From: Lachnospiraceae bacterium | GTDB lineage: Bacteria > Bacillota > Clostridia > Lachnospirales > Lachnospiraceae | Reading direction: 5' to 3' | Length of the DNA: 64,000 bases | NCBI GenBank assembly: GCA_024403355.1 | Contig: JAKSRW010000006.1 | Location: forward strand, 26,459 to 90,458 | Part shown: one piece after another, positions 33,604 through 41,956 of the stretch | How positions within the stretch are numbered: position 1 is the stretch's first letter | Layout: each line of letters opens with the position of its first letter | Position numbers and translations under genes: made by a program | The notes under the pieces: model-generated | The model's input: only the letters and a program-made list of their open reading frames with translations | Told to the model about the DNA's origin: nothing | Database searches by the model: none

Positions 33604-33881
33604 ATTATAAACCCTTCTATTATTAGTATTTGCATTTCGCAGACAGATATTTGCAAATAACGGCAATCATATAATGGTAGATTACCGTTAGCTGCCGATT
33701 TGCTTTATCATATCATATCCGGAAAAATATTTCATCAACAAATGTCTATAAATATCCATGTGCGAAAAAAATTACTCATTTATAATTTAATCTTGTATAT
33801 TCACAAACGCTGAAAAATTCCTTCGATGAAACTATGATTAATGTACGTTAAGCAAGAAGTATTATTCGAAAGGAGAAGCGT
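33604..33881. other. Divergent gap between the XRE regulator and tspO
   Basis: AT-rich; TATAAT occurs at 33781-33786 (plus strand) but without a good -35. No ORF, riboswitch or strong palindrome seen. Confidence 0.4.
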
Positions 33882-34361
33882 ATGAAAAAAATTAGAATAG
33901 GTGCTTTGATTATAGCTTTGGCTGTTCCGTTGGCGGTCGGAGGAGTTTCGGCGCTGCTGACAATGAACAGCATGGAGATATACGGAACAACGCTGGCTAA
34001 ACCGCCCCTGTCGCCGCCGGCATGGCTGTTCCCAGTAGCGTGGACCATCCTCTATATTATGATGGGACTGGCCTCGTACCTGATATACACGGCGGAAACG
34101 GATGCAAATGACAGGACCGTGGCTTTGGCAGAATATGCGATTCAGCTGACCATGAACTTTTTCTGGTCAATCATATTCTTCAATATGGAAGCATATTTTA
34201 TAGCCTTTGTGTGGCTGATTGTCATGTGGAGTGTGGTTATTATTTGCACCGTCAGATTCTACAGAATCAGAAAACTGGCCGGAATTATGCTTATTCCGTA
34301 TATTTTATGGCTTACATTTGCGGCATACCTGAATATGGGTGTTTATGTTTTAAGCTTCTGA
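33882..34361 (+). CDS. tspO: TspO/MBR family membrane protein
   Basis: 159 residues, five predicted helices. Diagnostic segments: LAKPPLSPPAWLFPVAWTIL (loop 1), LTMNFFWSIIFF, and a C-terminal LWLTFAAYLNMGVYVLS. TspO proteins bind porphyrins and cholesterol-like ligands and act in stress or tetrapyrrole handling; the role in anaerobes is unclear. CGAAAGGAGAAG gives a clear start. Confidence 0.92.
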   Translation: MKKIRIGALIIALAVPLAVGGVSALLTMNSMEIYGTTLAKPPLSPPAWLFPVAWTILYIMMGLASYLIYTAETDANDRTVALAEYAIQLTMNFFWSIIFFNMEAYFIAFVWLIVMWSVVIICTVRFYRIRKLAGIMLIPYILWLTFAAYLNMGVYVLSF

Positions 34362-34457
34362 AGGGATGTGGGCAGAAAGGAATTTTTGACTACAGAATTC
34401 AGGCACAGGTATTTGAATAAAGGTTTTTAGTGCAGTTAGAAAGGGATGGCAATTATT

Positions 34458-35081
34458 ATGAAAAGTATTACAACATTCAGCCTGCAGTATGCGCACCGCT
34501 TTTACGGCTTCAGGGGTGAGGCGCAGTATCTGCACGGACATACAGGGATTATGACTATAGAGGTCGAGGACACAATTAATGAGGGCGTAAATATGGTTTT
34601 TCCGTGCAATGAAATAAAGAAAACGGCATGGTCGGTGCTTAAAAATTTTGACCACGCACTCATATTGAGGTATGATGACCCCTTGCTTCCTGCGATCCTT
34701 GATGTATACGAACAGCAGGGTATTAAGGATGGTGCAGCTCAGAATACGATGAAGGGTGTAGATTTCAAGACGGAGCTTGCCGCAGCATATCCGGACTGTC
34801 GTCTGGTAATTACGAGAGAAACGATGACAGTCGAAGGTATGATAAAGATTACATACGCGATGCTGAGGGATAAGCTAAGTATATCGAGAATAAGCTTTAC
34901 GAGCGGGGACAATACCGCAAGCGAGGACTTCCCTGTACGAAAAAGTGTGGACCGCTGTCCGTATTGCGGTGTGGCACTTGATGAAAACGGAGTCTGCTAT
35001 AAATGCGGATATCTGAAAAAGGACACTGAGTTTGTTATCAGGTCAGGATATGAGAGACTTGATACGGAGTGTAAAATTTGA
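34458..35081 (+). CDS. 6-pyruvoyl-tetrahydropterin synthase/QueD-like protein with a C-terminal zinc ribbon
   Basis: 207 residues from ATG 34458 (GAAAGG 12 bases upstream; ATG 34446 is too close). Zinc-binding histidines occur in QYAHRF and LHGHTG, as in PTPS/QueD. FDHALIL and the late Glu (VEGMIKITYAML) fit the fold. The cysteine usually found a few residues before HGH is absent (RGEAQYLHGH). An added C-terminal zinc ribbon, CPYCGVALDENGVCYKCGY, is present. It is probably a pterin or queuosine-precursor enzyme of non-canonical type; the reaction is uncertain. Confidence 0.78.
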   Translation: MKSITTFSLQYAHRFYGFRGEAQYLHGHTGIMTIEVEDTINEGVNMVFPCNEIKKTAWSVLKNFDHALILRYDDPLLPAILDVYEQQGIKDGAAQNTMKGVDFKTELAAAYPDCRLVITRETMTVEGMIKITYAMLRDKLSISRISFTSGDNTASEDFPVRKSVDRCPYCGVALDENGVCYKCGYLKKDTEFVIRSGYERLDTECKI

Positions 35082-35114
35082 GCTGCTTACTGCCTGCCTT
35101 CATATATAAAATGT

Positions 35115-35150
35115 GAGATAACCCACTACCTTCGGGCGGTGGGTTGTCTC
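35115..35150 (+). terminator. Hairpin related to hairpin 1 of the 142-bp repeat
   Basis: GAGATAACCCACTACC pairs with GGCGGTGGGTTGTCTC around TTCG, followed by TTGTTT. Together with TATATAAAAT just upstream it matches the 5' end of the 142-bp element. It may now act as terminator for the PTPS-like gene. Confidence 0.7.
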
Positions 35151-35168
35151 TTGTTTAGGAAAGAGCAT

Positions 35169-35208
35169 TGACAAAATAAAATATTGGGATATAATTAACC
35201 CCGTTAAC
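35169..35208 (+). promoter_or_regulatory. Promoter and operator of the MarR-ABC operon
   Basis: TTGACA (35169-35174), 16 bases, TATAAT (35191-35196), directly followed by the palindrome TTAACCCCGTTAA (35196-35208). This placement suits repression by the MarR protein encoded next (inference). Confidence 0.7.
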
Positions 35209-35235
35209 TATTTGCAGGGGCATGAGGGGGAAATA

Positions 35236-35706
35236 ATGGCAGAGGAGAAGGATATAAAAAAGCTGATGGAGCTGATGAAGCAGAGCATCAGCAAAAATGA
35301 TGTCAGTTCGTTTGATAAAAATTTTAAGGGCATGGGCGTGGTCCTGAAGACAATTAAGGAGTCAGACGGCTATATTACTCCCGGAGAAATATCAAAGAAA
35401 ACCGGTCTGACAGCCGCCAGAGTGACCGTGCTTTTAAAAAAGCTTTCGGAAAAAGAGTATATAAGCAAGGTTCAGGATGAAAAGGATGCCAGAAAACATT
35501 ATGTGAGATTTACCCAAAAGGGCATTGAATTCTGGGATTTAAAGAAGAAGGAATTTGACGGCTTTCTTTCGGAAATAATAGATGATATAGGAATGGAACC
35601 CTTTTACAGAATGTTTGAATGCATTGACATAATTCATAATTCCGCGAAGAAGATTATTAAAAAACATCTCTCGGAGAATAATATAAAGGAGAACACAGAT
35701 GATTAA
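35236..35706 (+). CDS. MarR-family transcriptional regulator
   Basis: 156 residues from ATG 35236 (GAGGGGGAA upstream; the longer TTG start at 35212 is rejected). Winged HTH: GYITPGEISKKTGLTAARVT, VLLKKLSEKEYISKVQDEKD, ARKHYVRFTQKG. Helices at both ends would form the dimer. It overlaps the first ABC gene by eight bases and probably represses its own operon through 35196-35208. Confidence 0.9.
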   Translation: MAEEKDIKKLMELMKQSISKNDVSSFDKNFKGMGVVLKTIKESDGYITPGEISKKTGLTAARVTVLLKKLSEKEYISKVQDEKDARKHYVRFTQKGIEFWDLKKKEFDGFLSEIIDDIGMEPFYRMFECIDIIHNSAKKIIKKHLSENNIKENTDD

Positions 35707-37450
35707 ACTTTTAAGGAAATTACATCGTCAGGAAGCCCTGTATGCACTTGTCTGTGCGGTGATGGTCGTGCTTCAGGTCTGGCTGGAGCTCACGATGCCT
35801 GATTACACATCACAGCTTACCCAGGAGGTATCGGTGGCGATGGCTATGAGCGGCGAGGTTGCGATGTCGGCCATTGTTAAAAACGGCGCACTTATGATTT
35901 TGTGTGCATTAGGTTCGGTGGCCGGCTCAATAGTATGCGGCTTCTTTGCAGCCAGACTTGCCGCAAGCTTTGCGAGAACCCTTCGTTCAGAGCTTTTCGG
36001 CAAGGTTTCAGGCTTTTCGGATGCAAACTATAACAGCTTCGGAGTACCCAGCCTTATCACCAGAACCACAAACGATGTTGTTCAGCTGCAGAACTTTGTG
36101 GCAATGGGACTTCAGATGCTCATTAAGGCCCCGATAATGGCAATCTGGGCTATCACAAAGATATCCTTTGTAAGTATCTACTGGACAAGCGCCGCACTGA
36201 TAGCGGTAGTATTTATCATGTCGGCAGCAGGTATTCTCGTAATGCTCTGCCTGCCAAGGTTCAGAAAAATTCAGACCCTTACGGACAATTTAAATGATGC
36301 GACCAGAGAGAATCTTTCCGGTGTAAGAGTAGTAAGAGCCTTCAATGCGGAAAAATATCAGGAGTCACGTTTTGAAAAGGTTAATGAGGAGATTACATCC
36401 AATCACCTCTTTACCAGCCGTTCAATGGGCCTTCTGCTTCCTGTTATGACATTGGGAATGAACGCCCTGATGCTGGCTATTTACTGGATCGGTGCATACC
36501 TGATTAATGAAGCGGAGCTGACCGAAAAGGCAGTAACCATGGGTAATATGATTGCATTTACCCAGTATGCGATGCAGATTGTAATGTCATTTATGATGCT
36601 CATCATGATATTTATTCTTCTTCCCAGAGCGATGGTATCCGCAAAGCGTCTCAATGATGTACTGGAAACAGACATTACCATGACTTACAGCGACAAGTCC
36701 GTTGAGAAAAAGGAAAAGGGTAAGATTGAGTTCAAAAATGTTTCCTTCGGCTATAATGATGCCGACAAGCCCTGCGTAAGCGGACTGAATTTCACCGTTA
36801 ATCCCGGGGAAACCTTTGCGATTATCGGTGCAACAGGTACAGGTAAATCTTCAATCGTCAATCTGATTCCCAGATACTATGACATTACCGGTGGAGAGCT
36901 TCTGATTGACGGTGTGGATATTAAGAAATATCCCAAGGAGCAGCTGCAGAGTATTGTTTCAATCGCACCCCAGAAGGCTATCCTTTTTGCGGGCTCTGTT
37001 AAGTCAAATATCAGCTACGGCAGTGAGTCGGACGATGAAAGGATTCAAAGAGCTCTCGATATAGCCCAGGCAGGCTTTGTTAATGAGCTTGAGAAGGGCG
37101 TGGATTCAGAGGTTGCCCAGGGCGCCACTAACTTCTCCGGCGGCCAGAAGCAGAGAATGTCTATTGCCAGAGCGGTTTACCGTGATTCTGAAATATATAT
37201 TTTTGATGATACATTTTCCGCACTTGATTACAAGACGGATATGCTCGTCAGAAAGTCACTTAAGGAACAGCTTGGCGACAAGACAATTATTATAGTAGCA
37301 CAGCGTATCGGTACTATTAAAAATGCTGACAAGATACTGGTTCTTGATGAGGGTAAAATCGCCGGAATCGGCACTCATGAGGAACTTATTAAGACATGCC
37401 CAATCTATAATGAGATTGCGCTTTCTCAGCTTTCAAAGGAGGAATTGTAA
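35699..37450 (+). CDS. ABC exporter half with a degenerate ATPase site
   Basis: 583 residues. Six-helix exporter domain (1-320) and ATPase domain (about 340-583): Walker A GATGTGKSS, signature FSGGQKQRMS, Walker B IYIFDDTFSALD. The catalytic Glu after Walker B is Asp, as in the non-hydrolysing half of heterodimers such as TM287/288 or LmrCD. The partner is the next gene (one-base overlap). Multidrug or lipid export is likely; MarR control supports a drug/toxin response. Confidence 0.92.
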   Translation: MIKLLRKLHRQEALYALVCAVMVVLQVWLELTMPDYTSQLTQEVSVAMAMSGEVAMSAIVKNGALMILCALGSVAGSIVCGFFAARLAASFARTLRSELFGKVSGFSDANYNSFGVPSLITRTTNDVVQLQNFVAMGLQMLIKAPIMAIWAITKISFVSIYWTSAALIAVVFIMSAAGILVMLCLPRFRKIQTLTDNLNDATRENLSGVRVVRAFNAEKYQESRFEKVNEEITSNHLFTSRSMGLLLPVMTLGMNALMLAIYWIGAYLINEAELTEKAVTMGNMIAFTQYAMQIVMSFMMLIMIFILLPRAMVSAKRLNDVLETDITMTYSDKSVEKKEKGKIEFKNVSFGYNDADKPCVSGLNFTVNPGETFAIIGATGTGKSSIVNLIPRYYDITGGELLIDGVDIKKYPKEQLQSIVSIAPQKAILFAGSVKSNISYGSESDDERIQRALDIAQAGFVNELEKGVDSEVAQGATNFSGGQKQRMSIARAVYRDSEIYIFDDTFSALDYKTDMLVRKSLKEQLGDKTIIIVAQRIGTIKNADKILVLDEGKIAGIGTHEELIKTCPIYNEIALSQLSKEEL

Positions 37451-39261
37451 TGGCAGGACCTATGGGAGGACATGGAAGAATGGGTGGCAGAGGCGGCTAT
37501 CCCATGACTAAGGAAAAGGCCGATAAAAAGGCTCTGATGAAAATAGTTGTATACGGCAAAAGATATCTGCCGGCAATCATGGTAGCGGTTGTATGTGCGA
37601 TAGGCGGTGCGGTTACGACCATTATCGGACCTGATTACATCAGCGAGCTCACAAACACTATGTCGAGGGGTCTGATGACAGGCATCGATATGGACGAAAT
37701 CATGAGAATATGTATTACTCTCGGCATAATCTACATTACCGGTGTTATTCTGAACTACATTCAGCAGTTTATCACCGCAACGGTAACCCAGTACACCTCG
37801 AAAAGACTTCGTACCGATATCGATAAAAAGATTAATAAGCTTCCGCTCAGATTTTTTGACAGCTCAACAAAGGGTGATATTCTTTCTCGAGTAACCAACG
37901 ACGTTGATACTATCAGCCAGACCCTGTCACAGAGTATCGCCAGCCTGGTAAGCTCAATTGCTCTTTTTTTCGGCGTACTCTTTATGATGTTTAAGACAAA
38001 CGTTGTTCTGTCGATTATTACTATAATTACTTCCTTTATCGGCTTCATTTTTATGGGCGCGATACTCAAAAAGTCGCAGAAATACTTCAATGCGAAGCAG
38101 CAGTGTCTGGGTGAGATGAACGGCCAGGTAGAAGAGGTTTACACAAATCATAATATTGTTAAGGCCTTCGGCGGCCAGCCCGGAGAGGTTAAAAAGTTCG
38201 AGGAAACCAATGAAAAGCTTTACAGCAATAACTGGCGTTCACAGTTTTTGTCGGGTATGATGATGCCTGTAATGGGCTTTGTCGGAAACCTGGCATATGC
38301 TATGATTTTCATTATCGGTGTATTATTTATCAACAGCGGAAATGATGCGGTTACACTGGGAACCATTATGGCCTTTGTAATCTATGCAAGACTTTTTACC
38401 CAGCCCCTTCAGAATTTCTCTCAGTCAATGACAAGCTTCCAGCAGGCTTCCGCGGCCTCCAAGCGAGTATTCGAGATGCTTGAGTCAGAGGACATGCCCG
38501 ATGAATCAGGTCTTTCGAAGAAGCTTTCGGGCGTTAAGGGAAATGTTGAGTTTAGAAATGTTAAGTTCGGATATCTTAAGGATAAGACCATTATCCATAA
38601 TTTCTCGGCAAAGCTGACCAGCGGACAGAAGGTAGCTATCGTAGGTCCTACCGGTGCCGGAAAAACCACTATGGTAAATCTTCTGATGAAGTTCTATGAC
38701 GTGGATGAGGGCGATATTCTGATTGATGACTGCTCAATCAAGGAAATGAAGCGTGAAGAGGTGCATGATCTCTTTGATATGATTCTTCAGGATACCTGGC
38801 TCTTTAGCGGCACTATCAGGGACAACCTGGTATACAATAAGGAAAATGTGTCGGATGACGAGCTTAACAGGGCTGTCAAGGCAGTAGGACTTAAGCATTT
38901 TATTGATACATTGCCTAATGGCTATGATACAGAGCTTAACGAAGCACTGAATTTATCGGAAGGTCAGAAGCAGCAGTTAACCATAGCCAGAGCTATTATA
39001 AAGGATGCACCCCTGCTTATTCTTGATGAGGCAACCTCTTCTGTCGATACCAGAACCGAGCTCGTAATCCAGAGAGCTATGGATGACCTTACTAAGGGCA
39101 GAACCTCATTCGTTATAGCCCACAGATTATCAACTATTAAAAATGCGGACGTAATTCTGGTAATGCGTGACGGTGATATCGTGGAAGTAGGTAATCACGA
39201 GGAGCTTCTCCTTAAAAACGGCTTCTATGCTGAGCTTTATAAGGCACAGTTTGCCAAATAA
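37450..39261 (+). CDS. ABC exporter half, consensus ATPase
   Basis: 603 residues. A Gly/Met/Arg-rich N-terminal tail (MAGPMGGHGRMGGRGGYPM) precedes six helices and an ATPase domain: Walker A GPTGAGKTT, Walker B LLILDEATSSVD with the catalytic Glu, and an altered signature LSEGQKQQLT. The altered signature faces the partner's Asp-substituted site, so one of the two ATP sites is degenerate, as known for heterodimeric exporters. AAAGGAGGAATTG provides the ribosome site within the upstream gene. Confidence 0.93.
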   Translation: MAGPMGGHGRMGGRGGYPMTKEKADKKALMKIVVYGKRYLPAIMVAVVCAIGGAVTTIIGPDYISELTNTMSRGLMTGIDMDEIMRICITLGIIYITGVILNYIQQFITATVTQYTSKRLRTDIDKKINKLPLRFFDSSTKGDILSRVTNDVDTISQTLSQSIASLVSSIALFFGVLFMMFKTNVVLSIITIITSFIGFIFMGAILKKSQKYFNAKQQCLGEMNGQVEEVYTNHNIVKAFGGQPGEVKKFEETNEKLYSNNWRSQFLSGMMMPVMGFVGNLAYAMIFIIGVLFINSGNDAVTLGTIMAFVIYARLFTQPLQNFSQSMTSFQQASAASKRVFEMLESEDMPDESGLSKKLSGVKGNVEFRNVKFGYLKDKTIIHNFSAKLTSGQKVAIVGPTGAGKTTMVNLLMKFYDVDEGDILIDDCSIKEMKREEVHDLFDMILQDTWLFSGTIRDNLVYNKENVSDDELNRAVKAVGLKHFIDTLPNGYDTELNEALNLSEGQKQQLTIARAIIKDAPLLILDEATSSVDTRTELVIQRAMDDLTKGRTSFVIAHRLSTIKNADVILVMRDGDIVEVGNHEELLLKNGFYAELYKAQFAK

Positions 39262-39305
39262 TTTATAAATAACATTTATGCCGGTACAGAAAGGATACGA
39301 TTTGT

Positions 39306-41204
39306 ATGGAAAAGAATTACTTTAAGAGACTGGCAGTTATATTTTTGACTGCATTTTGTATTATAGCAGGATTTGCTGTCAGTCCCGAAAAGGCAGAGGC
39401 AGCAGCGAAGCTGAAGCTGACCTTTGAATTTACGGACGGAAGCAAAAAGAGCTGGAAGTCAGGTGATAAAAAGCTTGATTTGGGAACTAAGGAACTGGCA
39501 TACGTTTATTATGGCAGCTATCCGCAGACTGAGCTTACAGGTGCGGAATTAACATCAAAGATTACAGCTGCAAAATATGATAAAAACGGAATTGCCAGCG
39601 TAAACGGCGTGAAATATAAGCGAATTGCGAAGGCGGACACCAGGTTCGCAGTCAGCTCGTTTATTGACAGTAACTACAGCTGGTGGGGCAAGGATTATGC
39701 GTATTTCAAATTCGAGCCGATAAAGTGGAGAGTAGTTTCAGATATTAACGGACGGGTATTGCTGCTTTCCGAATATGCGCTTGACTGCCGTCAGTATGAT
39801 TCAAAGGGTGATACAATTACATGGGCAGAGAGTGCGCTTAGAAGCTGGCTGAATAAGGATTTTCTTTCAGAAGCCTTTAATTCCCCGGAAAAGAAGTTTT
39901 TACCGACAACAAAGGTTGTCACTCCCGATTCGGTATTTTCCTCAATAGTCATCGAGGGCGGCAAGGATGCAAATGATAAGGTATTTCTTCTTTCTTATGA
40001 GGATCTTACAAATCGTAATTACGGATTCTCCGGTTCAAGAACGGTCTATGATATGGCACGACGCTGCGCATCTACTGAATTTACAAAGGCCATGGGTGCA
40101 AATATAAGCAGAGGGGATGACTATATAACAGCCGACGGACAGGCCACCAGCTCATGGCCGCTTCGTTCCCCCGGAATGTTCAGCAATAAAATATATACTG
40201 TAAACGGAAGAGGATATATTGACGTTGACTATATTGTTTCAGCATATTATGCGGTTCGTCCTGCGATAAGTCTTGATTTGAAGTCTGTAATTGCTTTGCC
40301 AGATGCAAAGAAGGATGCGAAGAAAACAAAGCTTGTTCTGGAATACAGCGACGGAACAAAGCAGGCCTGGACGAACGGCGATGCACAGATTAATTTGGGC
40401 GATAAGGAGATAGCGTATGTATATTACGGAAGCTATCCGCAGACTGAGCTGACAAATTATGAGCTTACTGATTCCATTGTAAATGCAAAATATGATAAAA
40501 ACGGCGTGGCTGTTGTAGCCGGTGCAAAGTATAAGCGTATCAGCAAAAAGAATTCAATCGGTATTGATGAGAATGACAGCTCTTATTACAAATGGGCAGG
40601 TAAGAAATATGCTTATTTTGCTTATGAACCGATTAAATGGAATGTTCTTTCAAATGACAACGGAAATCTGATGCTTCTTTCTGAGTATGGTCTGAGCAAT
40701 AACAGATATAATGAGGAACTGGCTTCTGTAAGCTGGGCGGAGTGTACACTTCGTACCTGGTTAAATAAGAGCTTTATTACCGATGCTTTTAATTCAAAGG
40801 AGCGAAAGCTGATAAAGACCTCAAGCCTTAAGAATGAGGACAATCCGGAGTACGGTACCGCGGGCGGAGCTTCCACAAAGGATAAGCTTTTCCTTCTGTC
40901 CTATTCGGATATTTACAACGAGGACTATGGTTTTGCGACAGGCGGATTTGTGACTGCAATAAAAGAATACTGCTTACCTACGACCTATTCAAGGGCACTC
41001 GGAAGCAGCGTATTCTATTCAAACCGTCTTTCAAGCAACATGGATATTCCCAGCAGTAAATGGTGGCTGCGTACGGCAGGCTTCGAAAGCCACTACGCAC
41101 TGGCAAGAGGCACGTCAGGCGAGAAAATCGGCGAGGGTGTTCTTAACCCCAATACAGTTCGTCCGGCTATGGTTTTGAACCTTACAAAGGTGGTTGGGAA
41201 ATAA
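39306..41204 (+). CDS. Secreted protein with two DUF6273 domains
   Basis: 632 residues. Signal peptide of about 32 residues ending in AEAA. Two homologous halves (about 36-340 and 345-632), each beginning with FTDGSKKSWKSGDKK or YSDGTKQAWTNGDAQ, then ELAYVYYGSYPQTELT, FEPIKWRVVS, LLLSEYALD, WAESALRSWLNKDF, FLLSYEDL and VRPAISLDL. This is DUF6273, a surface-protein domain of unknown function common in Lachnospiraceae. A broken relative lies at 60965-61243. AGAAAGG lies 11 bases before ATG. Confidence 0.88.
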   Translation: MEKNYFKRLAVIFLTAFCIIAGFAVSPEKAEAAAKLKLTFEFTDGSKKSWKSGDKKLDLGTKELAYVYYGSYPQTELTGAELTSKITAAKYDKNGIASVNGVKYKRIAKADTRFAVSSFIDSNYSWWGKDYAYFKFEPIKWRVVSDINGRVLLLSEYALDCRQYDSKGDTITWAESALRSWLNKDFLSEAFNSPEKKFLPTTKVVTPDSVFSSIVIEGGKDANDKVFLLSYEDLTNRNYGFSGSRTVYDMARRCASTEFTKAMGANISRGDDYITADGQATSSWPLRSPGMFSNKIYTVNGRGYIDVDYIVSAYYAVRPAISLDLKSVIALPDAKKDAKKTKLVLEYSDGTKQAWTNGDAQINLGDKEIAYVYYGSYPQTELTNYELTDSIVNAKYDKNGVAVVAGAKYKRISKKNSIGIDENDSSYYKWAGKKYAYFAYEPIKWNVLSNDNGNLMLLSEYGLSNNRYNEELASVSWAECTLRTWLNKSFITDAFNSKERKLIKTSSLKNEDNPEYGTAGGASTKDKLFLLSYSDIYNEDYGFATGGFVTAIKEYCLPTTYSRALGSSVFYSNRLSSNMDIPSSKWWLRTAGFESHYALARGTSGEKIGEGVLNPNTVRPAMVLNLTKVVGK

Positions 41205-41221
41205 ATATTATAATCAATATT

Positions 41222-41254
41222 AACGGTTTATCACTTCGGTGGTAAGCCGTTTTC
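41222..41254 (+). terminator. Terminator after the DUF6273 gene
   Basis: ACGGTTTATCAC pairs with GTGGTAAGCCGT around TTCG, followed by TTTTC. Confidence 0.75.
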
Positions 41255-41301
41255 TGCTAAAAAGGACAAAAAAGTTATTTTTTGAGGGGTAATGAGATCA
41301 G

Positions 41302-41443
41302 TATATAAAATAGAAAGATAACCCACTGCCTTTAGGCGGTGGGTGAAGCTTTCGCGAGGTGCGGGGTTCAAGCCCCGTACCTCGTAAGCTGCGGTAGCAG
41401 CGATTTTATAACGAGTGACAAGCGAAGCGGTCACGAGTTTGAC
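41302..41443 (+). repeat. 142-bp three-hairpin repeat, copy 2
   Basis: Identical to 59249-59390 and, reversed, to 5569-5710. The 12-bp central hairpin is at 41355-41384. It ends one base before the left inverted repeat (41445) of Rpn unit B. Confidence 0.92.
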
Positions 41444-41444
41444 A

Positions 41445-41820
41445 TAGAATTCCTCTGCAAAAAGGAGGGATTTATTGGAACACCAAAGGAAAAAACTTAA
41501 GGATCTCACGATAAAAGACAACTTCATGTTCGCTGCGGTAATGCTCGAACCGGAGAATGCAAAGGGACTGCTGGAGCGTGTTCTTGGGGTGAAGGTGGAC
41601 CATGTGGATATTACAGGTAATTAATGCCCATTTTACCATATCAGACAATCTAACAGAGCGTATCAGATCAGTTGACGATGAACAGGTTTTACTACAATTG
41701 ATTGATACTGCGTCTGCGGCAGCAGGTCAGGAGGAGTTTGAATTACTGGCTGAAAAGCTGCTGGCACATCAGGTCGAATCGACTTAAATCAACAAAAGAT
41801 AATTTAACAGAGGAATTCTA
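41445..41820 (+). mobile_element. Rpn unit B: internally deleted unit with intact inverted repeats
   Basis: TAGAATTCCTCTG (41445-41457) and CAGAGGAATTCTA (41808-41820) are perfect inverses. Only 376 bp remain, against about 980 bp for units A and C. The ends are kept while most of the gene is gone, as in non-autonomous derivatives of insertion sequences (inference). Confidence 0.6.
41475..41787 (+). pseudogene. Deleted Rpn family gene
   Basis: Starts at TTG 41475 behind AAAGGAGGG with the normal Rpn N-terminus (KLKDLTIKDNFMFAAVMLEP, then AKGLLERVLGVKVDHVDI), 47 or so codons. The sequence then jumps, near 41612-41620, to a C-terminal Rpn segment in another frame (INAHFTISDNLTERIRSVDD to LLAHQVEST, stop at 41787). 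About 600 bp, with all nuclease motifs, are missing. The C-terminal piece has an open frame from ATG 41602 and could be made as a small protein resembling the RpnS-type domain, but no strong ribosome site precedes it. Confidence 0.85.
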
Positions 41821-41823
41821 AAA

Positions 41824-41853
41824 ACGGTTTGGCGTGAGTCAGATCGTTTTTTT
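41824..41853 (+). terminator. Terminator after Rpn unit B
   Basis: ACGGTTTG pairs with CAGATCGT, followed by TTTTTT. It resembles the hairpin after unit A (1306-1335), so the homologous region extends slightly past the inverted repeat. Confidence 0.65.
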
Positions 41854-41956
41854 ATGAAATATGATAAAATAGTATTATTGTCTATTCGTGAATATGATGA
41901 TATAATCTAGCTTATAAAGAATATTTGTGATGAATGAGGAAAGGTAAGATTCAGGT

